DNA of 64,000 nt, taken from positions 163,991 to 227,990 of the forward strand of contig JAUNSR010000001.1 in the NCBI GenBank assembly GCA_030539115.1. The letters run 5' to 3'. The notes beneath the pieces were generated by a model. It was not told where the DNA came from. It saw nothing but the letters and a program-made list of their open reading frames with translations, and did no database searches. Source of the stretch: Bacteroidales bacterium. GTDB lineage: Bacteria > Bacteroidota > Bacteroidia > Bacteroidales > JAUNSR01. A program made the position numbers and the translations under genes. Of the stretch, positions 36,849 through 45,979 are shown one piece after another. The first letter of the stretch is position 1. Every line of letters starts with the position of its first letter.

Positions 36849-36940
36849 TTGTGTATAATTTATTTTTTACATTAAGGTACAAATGTGCCATTTATTTACC
36901 TTTTATTGGGTATCTCATCTTTAGGTGAGTTATGGCGATT
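36846..36940 (-). promoter_or_regulatory. Conserved promoter module, copy C
   Basis: Minus-strand elements in order are AATCGCCATAACTCACC, AAAGATGAGATACCC, AAAAGGTAAATAAATGGCA, CATTTGTACCTTAA and ACAAATGAAAA with the DUF4998 start codon. The distance from the TACCTTA element to the CCATA element agrees within one base among copies A, B and C, while the stretch down to the ATG varies (25-34 bp). That points to a promoter/operator unit, not to coding similarity. Confidence 0.75.
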
Positions 36941-36965
36941 TCATTGTAATAATTATTTATAGTCA

Positions 36966-38165
36966 TTATTCAACTACACTTCCATAAAAGCTCAATTCAG
37001 CAATAAATATACCTTGAACTCCATTTTCTCCACCACCCCATGATAAGGTGCTTCTTAATCTGATATATCTTAAAGCTTTAGCCTCTATTGGTATATCATA
37101 TTCTATTCCTGCCTGGCCAAAAGAAACATCCTCTCCTGTTGGGTCTCCGGAATCAATACCTGACGGTCTTGAGGAATTATATTCGCTTACCAATTCCCAT
37201 CCATCCCAATTATCAGGATCGTTAGCTTTAGTTTCATCATAAGTTGTCCAAATCTCAAAATTTCTTGGAGAATGAAGTTTATAAATTTGGTCAGCTCTAT
37301 GCCATAATTTAAACCTTGAAAGTTTAGCATATACTCCCAAATCCATAGTAAAGTATGGATTTTCCGTATTACCATTCATAATATAATAACAATTATTTGC
37401 AGTGGCTGTAATATTATCCCACATTGCAGGCATTCCACCTTTGCCAAAAGAATGTAATTTGAATTTTGGAGAAAGCGTCATTGCTCTAAACAATGTTTTG
37501 TCCAATAAAACTTCATGAATAGGAGTTAGAGTAAGATAAAGAGTATCTGTATAATTATTATAAGTATCTCTAAAGAAAAATCCAAAATCAGTAGGAACAT
37601 TATCCAAGCCCCTAACCGATCTTAAAGCCTTCTTCTCTGAGCTATATATTGTCTCTAAGGGTCTGTATTTATTCTCTTCATCCTTAATTATGACATTAGC
37701 TACTATATTTTCACCCTCTTCATTTTCCCACTCCAATTTTAAACCACCAAATGACTCAGTTATTTTAAGTGATTTATAAGCATTGTAAACAGGAGAGTCC
37801 AAAGGCTGAATATCTACAAATATTGGATCTGAGGTGTTATAGCTTTTATCCATTGTTACAACTTTTACCTGAACAGAGGTAGATTTACCAAAGCCTTTTA
37901 TAGTAAGAGAGCTTGAAAAAGCAGAACTCATCATTTCCTGATAGTTTCCATTTGGAAGAGTATATATTACTTTTACCCCCATCAAGTCACTTTCCTTTGG
38001 CAAATCATAGGTAAGAACAGCTCCTCCGGGAATATTATTTACAACAACATTTGACACGTTTTTTGGAGCAGTAGAATCTACCGGATATTGCCCAACATAT
38101 TCTTCTTCACACGATACAACAATAAATGAAAGAAGAAATGCTATTAAACAATTTATATATTTCAT
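36966..38165 (-). CDS. DUF4959/DUF5126/DUF5000 lipoprotein
   Basis: Lipoprotein of 399 residues with the lipobox IVVSC (Cys19). After PVDSTAPKNVSNVVVNNIPGG it shows a DUF4959-like fibronectin domain (about 25-120), a middle DUF5126-like domain (about 125-240) and a discoidin-like C-terminal DUF5000 domain (about 255-399: YFTMDLGVYAKLSRFKLWHR, ALRYIRLRS). This three-domain layout is typical of lipoproteins behind SusD in Bacteroidota; discoidin folds bind sugars. It lies 34 bp after susD in the same operon. The ligand is unknown. Confidence 0.9.
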   Translation of the reverse strand: MKYINCLIAFLLSFIVVSCEEEYVGQYPVDSTAPKNVSNVVVNNIPGGAVLTYDLPKESDLMGVKVIYTLPNGNYQEMMSSAFSSSLTIKGFGKSTSVQVKVVTMDKSYNTSDPIFVDIQPLDSPVYNAYKSLKITESFGGLKLEWENEEGENIVANVIIKDEENKYRPLETIYSSEKKALRSVRGLDNVPTDFGFFFRDTYNNYTDTLYLTLTPIHEVLLDKTLFRAMTLSPKFKLHSFGKGGMPAMWDNITATANNCYYIMNGNTENPYFTMDLGVYAKLSRFKLWHRADQIYKLHSPRNFEIWTTYDETKANDPDNWDGWELVSEYNSSRPSGIDSGDPTGEDVSFGQAGIEYDIPIEAKALRYIRLRSTLSWGGGENGVQGIFIAELSFYGSVVE

Positions 38166-38199
38166 ATTTCTAATTATTTAAATATTAACAAATAATTAT

Positions 38200-40134
38200 T
38201 TACCAAAGTGGATTTTGAACAAGATTAGTGTTTGTCCTAAGCTCTCTTAATCTTATTGACCACAAATAATTCTTTGTAAAAAATTCATTCTTTTCTATGT
38301 ACACAATTTTATAATAATCTGCAGTATTTTTTCCTGCCACATTCCATCCTTTTACATATTCGTTAAATACAATATGAGCTTTTTTCCATCTTCTCAAATC
38401 CCACAATCTTTTCCCCTCAAAAGCTAATTCCACACCTCTTTCATGTTGTATTATTTCTCTCATACCATCTTTAGTCATAGGCTTATTTGGAAGCTTAGAA
38501 TATTTAAGCCAGCTATCTCTGACATTCTCCAACCCTGCTCTGCTTCTAATTGAATCTACATAAGAAAATACCTCTTCATTAGGTTGTTCCAATGTTTCAT
38601 TCAATGCTTCAGCATACATAAGATATAAATCACCAAGACGATAAATAGGGAAAGTATATCTTGTCAATGTTAAAGCTCCGGTAGTAGAGAATGCAGATTC
38701 AAAATGGGAAGGTTTTTTAGCATAATAGCCTGTTTTTGAATATCTGATATCACTAAGCTTTCCACTTGGTTCGCTTGCTTTAGCAGTTACAACATAAGGT
38801 TGTTCAGCAGTTGTGCCTACTCCAACATCTTTGTATCTACCGTTTCCATACCATAGACCTCCGTCAAATCCAAGATTAGCATAAAAACGAGGCTCTCTGT
38901 CTGTATTAAGAATAGCCGTTTCAAAATTATTTTTTATATAATAATAATGCCAACTGTCATTCACGACTTTAGTTTTATACCTGTCGTCATAATTGTATTA
39001 AATATCTTCTTCAATAGGAACTCCATTTTTTGAATAAAACAATTCAGCCATATTTAATGAAGCACCATAAGCAGGATTTGTAGCTGCCGCAGAAATATGT
39101 GCTTGAGTTAAGAATGGTAATGTGGATGTCTGATAACCATTTGTTGTAGCCTGAGGATTAGCCCAAATCATCTCTTGATTCCATTTAGTCATGATATTTC
39201 TTATTGTCAGAAGTTGTTTTGTCTGATCTGACAAAGAATATCTATTATCATTAAATGTATAAAGACTGATATTGGCATCATTGCAAATATCTATAGCTTC
39301 TTTGCATGCTTTGGCTGCCTTTTGCCATTTACTCTCATCGTATGTTTCATTAAAAAGTTTTATTCCTCTATTATCAACCAATTTGGCAAAATCAGTATTG
39401 CCATTAAATAAAGGACTTGCTGCAGTTATTAATACATCTGCTTTTAAAGTTGCAGCTATTGGTTTAACTATTCTACCATATTCTGTAGCTGCATTGTTAA
39501 CTGTCAATGGCAATACTTCCAAAGCTTCATCCAATAATTGCACAATATAATCCACGCAATCATCAAAAGTATCTCTGTACATTCTTATTTCTGATGTACC
39601 TGAGCTAATAGGAAAATTTTCCTTAATAAGTGGAATTGGTCCATACATTCTCAAAAGATAGAAATGATAGAAAGCCTTAAAGAACTTGACCTCAGCAATC
39701 CATTGTTCTCTCTCATCTTCATACAAGTCTGCACCAACTTTATCAATATTTTCAAGGAAAATATTACAATCTCTCAGTGCAATAAACAATCCTCTACCGC
39801 CATTGATACCCTCCCAAAAATTATAATAAGGACTATTGGTGTTTTGTAAACCTGATTTAATTCTATTTCCGGGATAATTGGCAAAACCCGATGCATCCCA
39901 AGTAGATTCACAAATTACAAATTCATCACTGCTTTGTATAGCAGGATCATAGGAGCAGTCTCCTATTTTGGGCATATATGAATAAATAGTTGCTAAAAAT
40001 CTCTCAGCACTTACTTTATCAGAAAAGGCATGATCTAAAGTTGTAACATTATCCGGAACAATATCCAAGTAATCGTCACAAGAACTATTTAATAAAAAAG
40101 CCAAACTAATAAATATTAAATATATTTTTTTCAT
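38200..40134 (-). pseudogene. susD: SusD/RagB-family lipoprotein, in-frame stop
   Basis: Surface glycan-binding partner of SusC. The frame of 645 codons is typical of SusD but is cut by one in-frame TAA at 38998-39000 (codon 379). The N-terminal piece (40134-38998) has a lipoprotein signal, LLNSSCDDYLD, and a SusD N-terminal domain. The sequence after the stop continues without any shift (YNYDDRYKTK...) into the RagB/SusD C-terminal domain with RLGDLYLMYAEALNE and HERGVELAFEGKRLWDLRRW. The stop falls in the GVPIEEDI region, where homologues simply continue. A lysine codon AAA changed to TAA would explain it. A sequencing error, readthrough or a true pseudogene are all possible. Confidence 0.88.
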
Positions 40135-40145
40135 AGAATAAACTA

Positions 40146-43100
40146 TTAGAATGATAATTGTAGACCCACGTTAATTACTTTTTGAATAGGATAAGCCATT
40201 CCATTCCCAGCCATTTCCGGATCCCACAACTTAAATTTGCTGAATGTTAGAAGGTTGACGCCACTGCAATAAAGCCTTAGGTTAGATATACTTGCCTTTC
40301 TGGTAATACTTGCAGGTATCTTATATCCCAACTCAACAGACTTAAGTCTTACGAAAGAGCCGTCTCTCATAAACCAAGTACTTGTTTGGGTATTGTTATA
40401 CATAATCTCATTTGACAATCTTGGCCATAAGGCTTGTACATCTCTGTTATCCTCTGACCAATGATTGTCGGCATAAACTTTCAATAGTGCATTCTTTGAA
40501 GCTACGCTTCCATCGCCATCAGTATCAATAAATGGACTTGTCTTTGTTGCATCAATCCAAAATGATTCGTTGCCAAGTCCTTGGAAGAAGAATGAAAAGT
40601 CAAATCCTTTATAACCGGCACTTAATCCAAATCCATAAATAATTTCAGGAGTAGTCGGATAACCAATTGGAACTCTATCCAATTCATTGATTACATCATC
40701 ACCATTAATATCTTTATATTTTATATCACCGCCTTTATAATCTCCAAATGTTTGAGCAGGAGAATTTAATACTTCCTGATCATCAACAAATAAACGTTCT
40801 GCTATATATCCCCATGTTTGAGAAATTGGTGTATTTATTTTTGAAAGCCAAGGTGTTAAAGTATTATCAACCTCTTCATAATATTTATATTTAGCTTTTG
40901 CATAAGTGAAGTTAAACCTTCCTGACATCCAAAAATCTTTATTAAATGAATGGTTTATATCCATTGATAAATCAACACCATTTCCTGTTGCCTTGCCTAT
41001 ATTTGCCTGAGGAATTACCTGTAATCCCATACTTGCAGGAATATCGGCTCTTGACATCAATATATTTGAACGATGTTCGGTATAATAATCAGCTTGTATA
41101 TCAATAGAATTGAATAAAGAGATTTCAATTCCCAAGTTCATCTTTTTAGATTTCTCCCAGCCTATTAATTCATTGGCATATCTATTGATCGATACACCAT
41201 TTACTATATAACCGAAATCTTCACCCCATACATATTGGCGTCCACTATTATTAATATTTACGTCTGAAAGATAGAAGAAACGGTCTGAATCGCTTCCTAT
41301 TGCATCATTACCTACCAAACCATAGGTTGCTTTAAACTTTAATTTATTCATTACTTTGTTTAAAGCAGACTCGCTAAAGAACTTTTCATTTGAAACAACC
41401 CATCCAAATCCTGCAGAAGGGAAAAATCCAAATCTTTGATTTTTTGCAAATCTTTCAGAACCATTGTAACCAAAATTGCCTTCAAAGAAATATCTGCTGT
41501 CATAAGAATAGGTAAAACGTCCGGATAATCCCATGTTTCTATGAGGCAAAGACAATAATAAACTTCCCGCATTTCCTGCCAAGTAGTTTCTCATTGTATA
41601 AACAAGCAATCCGCTTATTCCGTGTTTTTCATTAAAAGTCCTGTCATAATTAATAGCACTTTCAAAATAGGTTGTTGAAGTTACTTGTTTGGTTCCCTCT
41701 TTATAATCTAATGACTCACTGCCTGATGTTGGATTAAGACAACTCAAAAGATATGTGTCTTGATTTTTATCATACATGCCAATTGTATAGAAAAATGGAT
41801 TGTAATATCTCTGAACATCATAATAGGAATATCTGTCTGTGCTGAATAATGCACGGATATTCAATCCCTTAGTGATAAAATCCAATTTTTGCTTTATTTC
41901 AAACTGAGCAAGCATTTTCGACTTGGTATAATCTTTATAACCTTTGACCATATTGGCATAAGGATTTATATATTGTCCTTGGTCATAGTTTCCAAATAAT
42001 ATATGTTTTTTATGCTTGTATGTCTCATCGGGATCATAATATGGAGGGAAAAGCACAGGGTCGGCTCTCATTACTTGATTGTAAATAGCGTCACCTCCAC
42101 TTAATGGACCGGTGTAATCATCAAATGTTCCATGTAAACGTACTACAGCCTCTGTTGTCTTTGTAAGATTGATATTTATGTTTGATCTCAATAAATATCT
42201 CTTTAAATCAATATTGTTATAATTGGATTTTGAATCAGTTTTTAAAGCTCCATTATCTTGATTGTAAGTTGCTGCAATATAATATCTTGCAACTTTACCT
42301 CCACCGCTGACATTAAAGTTAAACCTATGATTTAATGTATTGTCTTTAAACATTATATCATACCAATCATTAGCGGGATATACCATTTTGTTGGCACCTT
42401 TCATGGTGTTGTCAATCTTTTCCATAGAATAAGGAACCGATTGCATGGGGTCTCTTGTTAAAACAGCCTCATTATTAAGATTCATATAGGTTATTGGATC
42501 TGCAAGCTCCACCTTTCTTGTAGGCGATGAGATAGAAGTTTCATATCTGAAAGATATCTGAGCCTTTCCCTCTGTTCCCTCTTTTGTTGTAACCATAATA
42601 ACTCCGTTGGCACCTCTTGCTCCATATAATGCTGTTGCCGCAGCATCTTTCATTATAGAGAAGCTTGAAATATCATCCGGTTGTAAACGTGACAAATCAG
42701 AAGAATTCATTTCTACACCATCTATCAAAATAAGCGGTCCACTTGCATAAGTAAAAGATGTTACACCTCTTACAAAAAAGCTTGCATCATCCTCACCCGG
42801 CTCTCCGCTTCTTTGATAGGCAACCAATCCTGCTATTCTTCCTGCCAATGCTGTAGATAGATTACTGCTTGGAACTTTAAGTTCTGAAGGCTTTACCGTG
42901 GTTATAGATGCCAATACACTCTCTTTCTTTTGTTTTGCAAAAGCAACAACTGCCACCTCTTCAAGCTCGTTAATTTGAGGCTTTAAAGAGATGCTCATAC
43001 TTGTGTTGTTACCAACTTTTATCTCACTGTTAATATAGCCGATGAATGATACTATAAGAACATCATTTTCATTTACATTTATTGTAAATGTACCATCAAT

Positions 43101-43352
43101 ATCGGTTATCACTCCTCGTGAGGAACCTTTTATTTGAACAGTTGCTCCGGGTAAAGGCTGATTGTTTTCATCCAGAACAGTTCCTTTTAAAGATTTTTCT
43201 TGTTGTGTTATTTCCGATACTTCAGAATTTATCGTATTTGTTTTATTACCGCTTGCATATGAAAAATGCCATAAGAGAAGAAAACAAGAAATGAAAATAA
43301 TTTTTAATAACGACACTTTTCTCTGCATTTTGTTGTTTTGTGTGTTTTTCAT
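40146..43352 (-). CDS. susC: SusC/RagA-family TonB-dependent outer-membrane transporter
   Basis: Outer-membrane importer of 1068 residues. The signal peptide runs to about SYASGNK (an internal ATG at Met9 is an alternative start). A carboxypeptidase-regulatory-like domain follows (LKGTVLDENNQPLPGATVQI, about 54-130), then the plug (VVTTKEGTEGKAQISFRYE at its end) and a 22-strand-type barrel ending VGLQLSF. No N-terminal FecR-interacting signalling extension is visible. susD begins 11 bp downstream. The transported substrate, probably an oligosaccharide, cannot be named. Upstream is a 1.27-kb non-coding stretch. Confidence 0.95.
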   Translation of the reverse strand: MKNTQNNKMQRKVSLLKIIFISCFLLLWHFSYASGNKTNTINSEVSEITQQEKSLKGTVLDENNQPLPGATVQIKGSSRGVITDIDGTFTINVNENDVLIVSFIGYINSEIKVGNNTSMSISLKPQINELEEVAVVAFAKQKKESVLASITTVKPSELKVPSSNLSTALAGRIAGLVAYQRSGEPGEDDASFFVRGVTSFTYASGPLILIDGVEMNSSDLSRLQPDDISSFSIMKDAAATALYGARGANGVIMVTTKEGTEGKAQISFRYETSISSPTRKVELADPITYMNLNNEAVLTRDPMQSVPYSMEKIDNTMKGANKMVYPANDWYDIMFKDNTLNHRFNFNVSGGGKVARYYIAATYNQDNGALKTDSKSNYNNIDLKRYLLRSNININLTKTTEAVVRLHGTFDDYTGPLSGGDAIYNQVMRADPVLFPPYYDPDETYKHKKHILFGNYDQGQYINPYANMVKGYKDYTKSKMLAQFEIKQKLDFITKGLNIRALFSTDRYSYYDVQRYYNPFFYTIGMYDKNQDTYLLSCLNPTSGSESLDYKEGTKQVTSTTYFESAINYDRTFNEKHGISGLLVYTMRNYLAGNAGSLLLSLPHRNMGLSGRFTYSYDSRYFFEGNFGYNGSERFAKNQRFGFFPSAGFGWVVSNEKFFSESALNKVMNKLKFKATYGLVGNDAIGSDSDRFFYLSDVNINNSGRQYVWGEDFGYIVNGVSINRYANELIGWEKSKKMNLGIEISLFNSIDIQADYYTEHRSNILMSRADIPASMGLQVIPQANIGKATGNGVDLSMDINHSFNKDFWMSGRFNFTYAKAKYKYYEEVDNTLTPWLSKINTPISQTWGYIAERLFVDDQEVLNSPAQTFGDYKGGDIKYKDINGDDVINELDRVPIGYPTTPEIIYGFGLSAGYKGFDFSFFFQGLGNESFWIDATKTSPFIDTDGDGSVASKNALLKVYADNHWSEDNRDVQALWPRLSNEIMYNNTQTSTWFMRDGSFVRLKSVELGYKIPASITRKASISNLRLYCSGVNLLTFSKFKLWDPEMAGNGMAYPIQKVINVGLQLSF

Positions 43353-44441
43353 AAATTAATGCTTGAGAATTTTTGATAATTGTTAATTGTATTCTAAAAG
43401 GAGAGAGTCATACCATAGGCATATAAATTTGTGTTTAACATATTAAATAATCTAATTGTGTGCGACCACAATTACAAATATTATATAATAAATATTAATA
43501 TGCAATTTTTATATGTTAATTGTTACAGGTTATTATATGTTGGACTTCTTATTATCAATAATTAAACATTAGCTTAGTTTTATTTTGAATAAATGAGGTG
43601 AAATAGAAAAAATCATTTTGATAAATATTTATTAACCGGTTATATGAAGCAATTTCTATTTTATTAATCATAATAAAAAAAAACGAAAGATTTTAAAGGT
43701 AAATCTCAGATATAAAGAAAATTATATCTATATTTGTTAGAAACATATTGAAAATATGTTATTTTTGCTTTTGGAAAATATGAATAGCAATTATTGATAA
43801 ATAATCCTTTAAAGGTGGGGATATGATTATTACTTCCTAAACAAAATATTTTTTTATTAGAAAAGTGAACTGAAAAGAAGAAGCAAAGACCGAATATTAT
43901 ATTTATGCTTATTTATTGTTTTAACAAAAATCCTTTTCATTTTAACAATTACTTCCATCGTTACCTTGTGCAAAACAGTTGGTAGTTTCTCTGTATCAAC
44001 AATCAAAAATGAATTTTTCATCACTCTTTTTAATCATAATACTTAAGTATTAAAAAAAAATCGATAATGAAAATTTTTAAATCGTTGGGAGAAATTTGTT
44101 TTTAACTGATGAAAATTGGGAAATATTTAAATATTAACAATTTGTATTTTTTATACTACTATATATCAATTAGTTAACATTTTTGAAGCAAAACAAATTT
44201 CATTTAATGTCAAATATGTGAAATGTTATATTTTAAGACATTAAAATATGGCAAAAATATATTAATAAGAGTTTGAATGTTAATAAGCAATTTAACATTT
44301 AAGAAAGTCACTATATCATTAACTCAATTATAAAGTTTTATGTAGATATAGGTGTAAATTTTAATCTAAATATTGATGTGAATATAATTGAGATTATAAA
44401 AAACAATCATATAAGTATATCTCATGCTGAGACAATTACAA
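43353..44441. other. Long non-coding region upstream of susC
   Basis: About 1.1 kb, extremely AT-rich. It holds an 8-bp inverted repeat, TAATTGTG-N6-CACAATTA, at 43453-43474 about 100 bp from the susC start, a 14-bp palindrome AATACTTAAGTATT at 44038-44051, and a minus-strand TATTTTTG (44252-44259) that could be a distant -7 box. No regulator gene (ECF sigma, HTCS or AraC) is present. A frame without start codon near 43861-44046 is open but not convincing. Confidence 0.5.
43453..43474. promoter_or_regulatory. Inverted repeat upstream of susC
   Basis: Perfect 8-bp arms TAATTGTG and CACAATTA around TGCGAC, located 101-122 bp before the susC ATG. It could be a regulator site or a leader hairpin; sequence alone does not decide. 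Confidence 0.5.
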
Positions 44442-44479
44442 ACAAAGGGCAATCAATATTTCCAATGATTGCCCTTTGT
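44442..44479 (-). terminator. Hairpin downstream of pirin gene
   Basis: Perfect 14-bp stem, ACAAAGGGCAATCA at 44442-44455 pairing with 44466-44479, with a 10-nt loop. It lies about 145 bp beyond the pirin stop codon. The U-tract is moderate. It is the best terminator candidate for that gene. Confidence 0.7.
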
Positions 44480-44630
44480 CTTTATTTACTTTTTATCTTA
44501 ATGCCTGACGGTATTATAAGACGATTTAAATACCTACGTTGTCTTTATTCACTTTTTATCTTAATGCCGAAGGATAGATTAGTCCGGTTTACAGGTCTTA
44601 TTTTTCTTTATTTTCCTTTAATCTTAATCC
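44477..44630. repeat. Three degenerate ~29-bp direct repeats at pirin 3' end
   Basis: Copies at 44477-44505 and 44540-44568 differ at one base of 29. A third, weaker copy at 44602-44630 covers the last two codons and stop of the pirin gene. Periods are 63 and 62 bp. On the minus strand each reads GGcATTAAGATAAAAAG-like. It looks like local duplication of the gene's 3' end. Confidence 0.65.
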
Positions 44631-45334
44631 ATAGGAACTTCAATAAACAAAGCGCTGCTTTTCTTTATTGCCTCAACAGAGAATGAATCTACCTTTGAAA
44701 TGCCCAAGCCATCCTTTGCACCAAGTGAAAAACTTTCAACTAATAATTCTCCGCCAAGCACAAAAATATAGACTCCATTATTTTCCTTATGGAGTTGATA
44801 GTTAAGTTTTGTTTCGGGATTAAATTCTCCTATCGAAAGCCAAGCATCTTGTAATATTGAAATTGGAGTTTCTCCATCGGGTGAGATAATAACAGAGATT
44901 GCATCCTCTTTCAACATATTATATATATCCCAAACTTTATATTTTGGAGGAGTATTCATTTCCTTTGGGACAATCCATATTTGAATCAGCTCCAAAGCGA
45001 CCTTTGAACTTTTGTCATTAAATTCACTGTGATACATTCCGGCTCCGGTGCTCATTACTTGCATCTGTCCCCAGCGAAGCATCTCCTGATGTCCTTTCGA
45101 ATCGCTGTGATGGAGAGAACCTTTCAATGGCAGTGTGATTACCTCCATATTCTTATGAGGATGCATTTCAAAGCCATGCAAAGGCTCAACGACATCATCA
45201 TTTAAAACTCTAAGCGCACCAAAACCCATTCTGTTTGGGTTATGATAATTAGCAAAACTAAATGAATAATATGTTGTAAGCCAACCATTCTTTCCGTATC
45301 CCCTTTCATTAGCTCTTTCCAATATTGTTTTCAT
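44624..45334 (-). CDS. Pirin family protein
   Basis: Cupin-fold protein of 236 residues from the ATG at 45334. The pirin N-terminal signature is intact: GFEMHPHKNMEVITLPLKGS with the metal-binding His-x-His, a further His in SLHHSDSKG and Glu in HQEMLRWGQ, followed by MSTGAGMYHSEFN. Bacterial pirins include quercetin dioxygenases and redox-linked regulators; which applies here is unknown. A single gene, with a hairpin and odd short repeats just past its end. Confidence 0.92.
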   Translation of the reverse strand: MKTILERANERGYGKNGWLTTYYSFSFANYHNPNRMGFGALRVLNDDVVEPLHGFEMHPHKNMEVITLPLKGSLHHSDSKGHQEMLRWGQMQVMSTGAGMYHSEFNDKSSKVALELIQIWIVPKEMNTPPKYKVWDIYNMLKEDAISVIISPDGETPISILQDAWLSIGEFNPETKLNYQLHKENNGVYIFVLGGELLVESFSLGAKDGLGISKVDSFSVEAIKKSSALFIEVPMD

Positions 45335-45979
45335 TTTCAAAATATTTAGGTTATTGTTTTATACTTAAATTATTTCTTAAAAAATTCGACTGTAAGCAAA
45401 ATACACTTATTACATAATTATCTAAATTATATAACATTTAGGGCTTTTGTTTGTTTCATCTTTTTAAATAATTGAGTAAAGCTATTATTCTTATCAGCAA
45501 TTAATCGATATCAATAATTATAATCAACATGATATGAATATTCAATTATCACTCAGGGATAGAAATAAATAATAGCCTCAAAATTTATAATCCTCAGCAA
45601 GCATAAATTTGTCTATAATAAGTTCTCCTGCCACAATAGGCTGTCGGTTAAAAAGATTTTTAGTATTAAGACTTACAATAATACTATTGTTAAAATATGC
45701 CACAGCATTAAATCCGCAGAATGAATATTAAAACAACTGATTTAATTATTTTTTTATTCATAATGATATGTTTGATTATATAACACTTTTAGCTTTTAAA
45801 AACCATAATGGAACAATAATTATAATATATTAGTTTATCAAAATAATAAACAGTTTATATAAGCAATCGGATATGTATAATTGTTATCTATTTTAGAAAA
45901 AAAGTAACAATTGCAATTATTCATTTGTTATTTTTAAATCAATAGAATAACTTCTCGACAAATTATAAATCAAAGACAG
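45335..45979. other. Divergent spacer pirin / tamB
   Basis: Mostly AT-rich. On the minus strand about 45582-45731 there is an open frame of about 49 codons without a start codon, reading protein-like (FNRQPIVAGELIIDKFMLAE, then stop). It could be the 3' remnant of a lost gene, but no family is recognised. The rest is featureless; the tamB promoter must lie near 45900-45980. Confidence 0.35.

Noticed and set aside
38200..38964. Separate 254-residue SusD gene starting at GTG
   Set aside because: It is in the same frame as the upstream SusD piece and lacks a signal peptide; it is better read as the 3' part of one interrupted gene.
43861..44046. Open plus-strand frame in the susC upstream region
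   Set aside because: No start codon after the preceding stop, hydrophobic low-complexity sequence; expected by chance in such AT-rich DNA.
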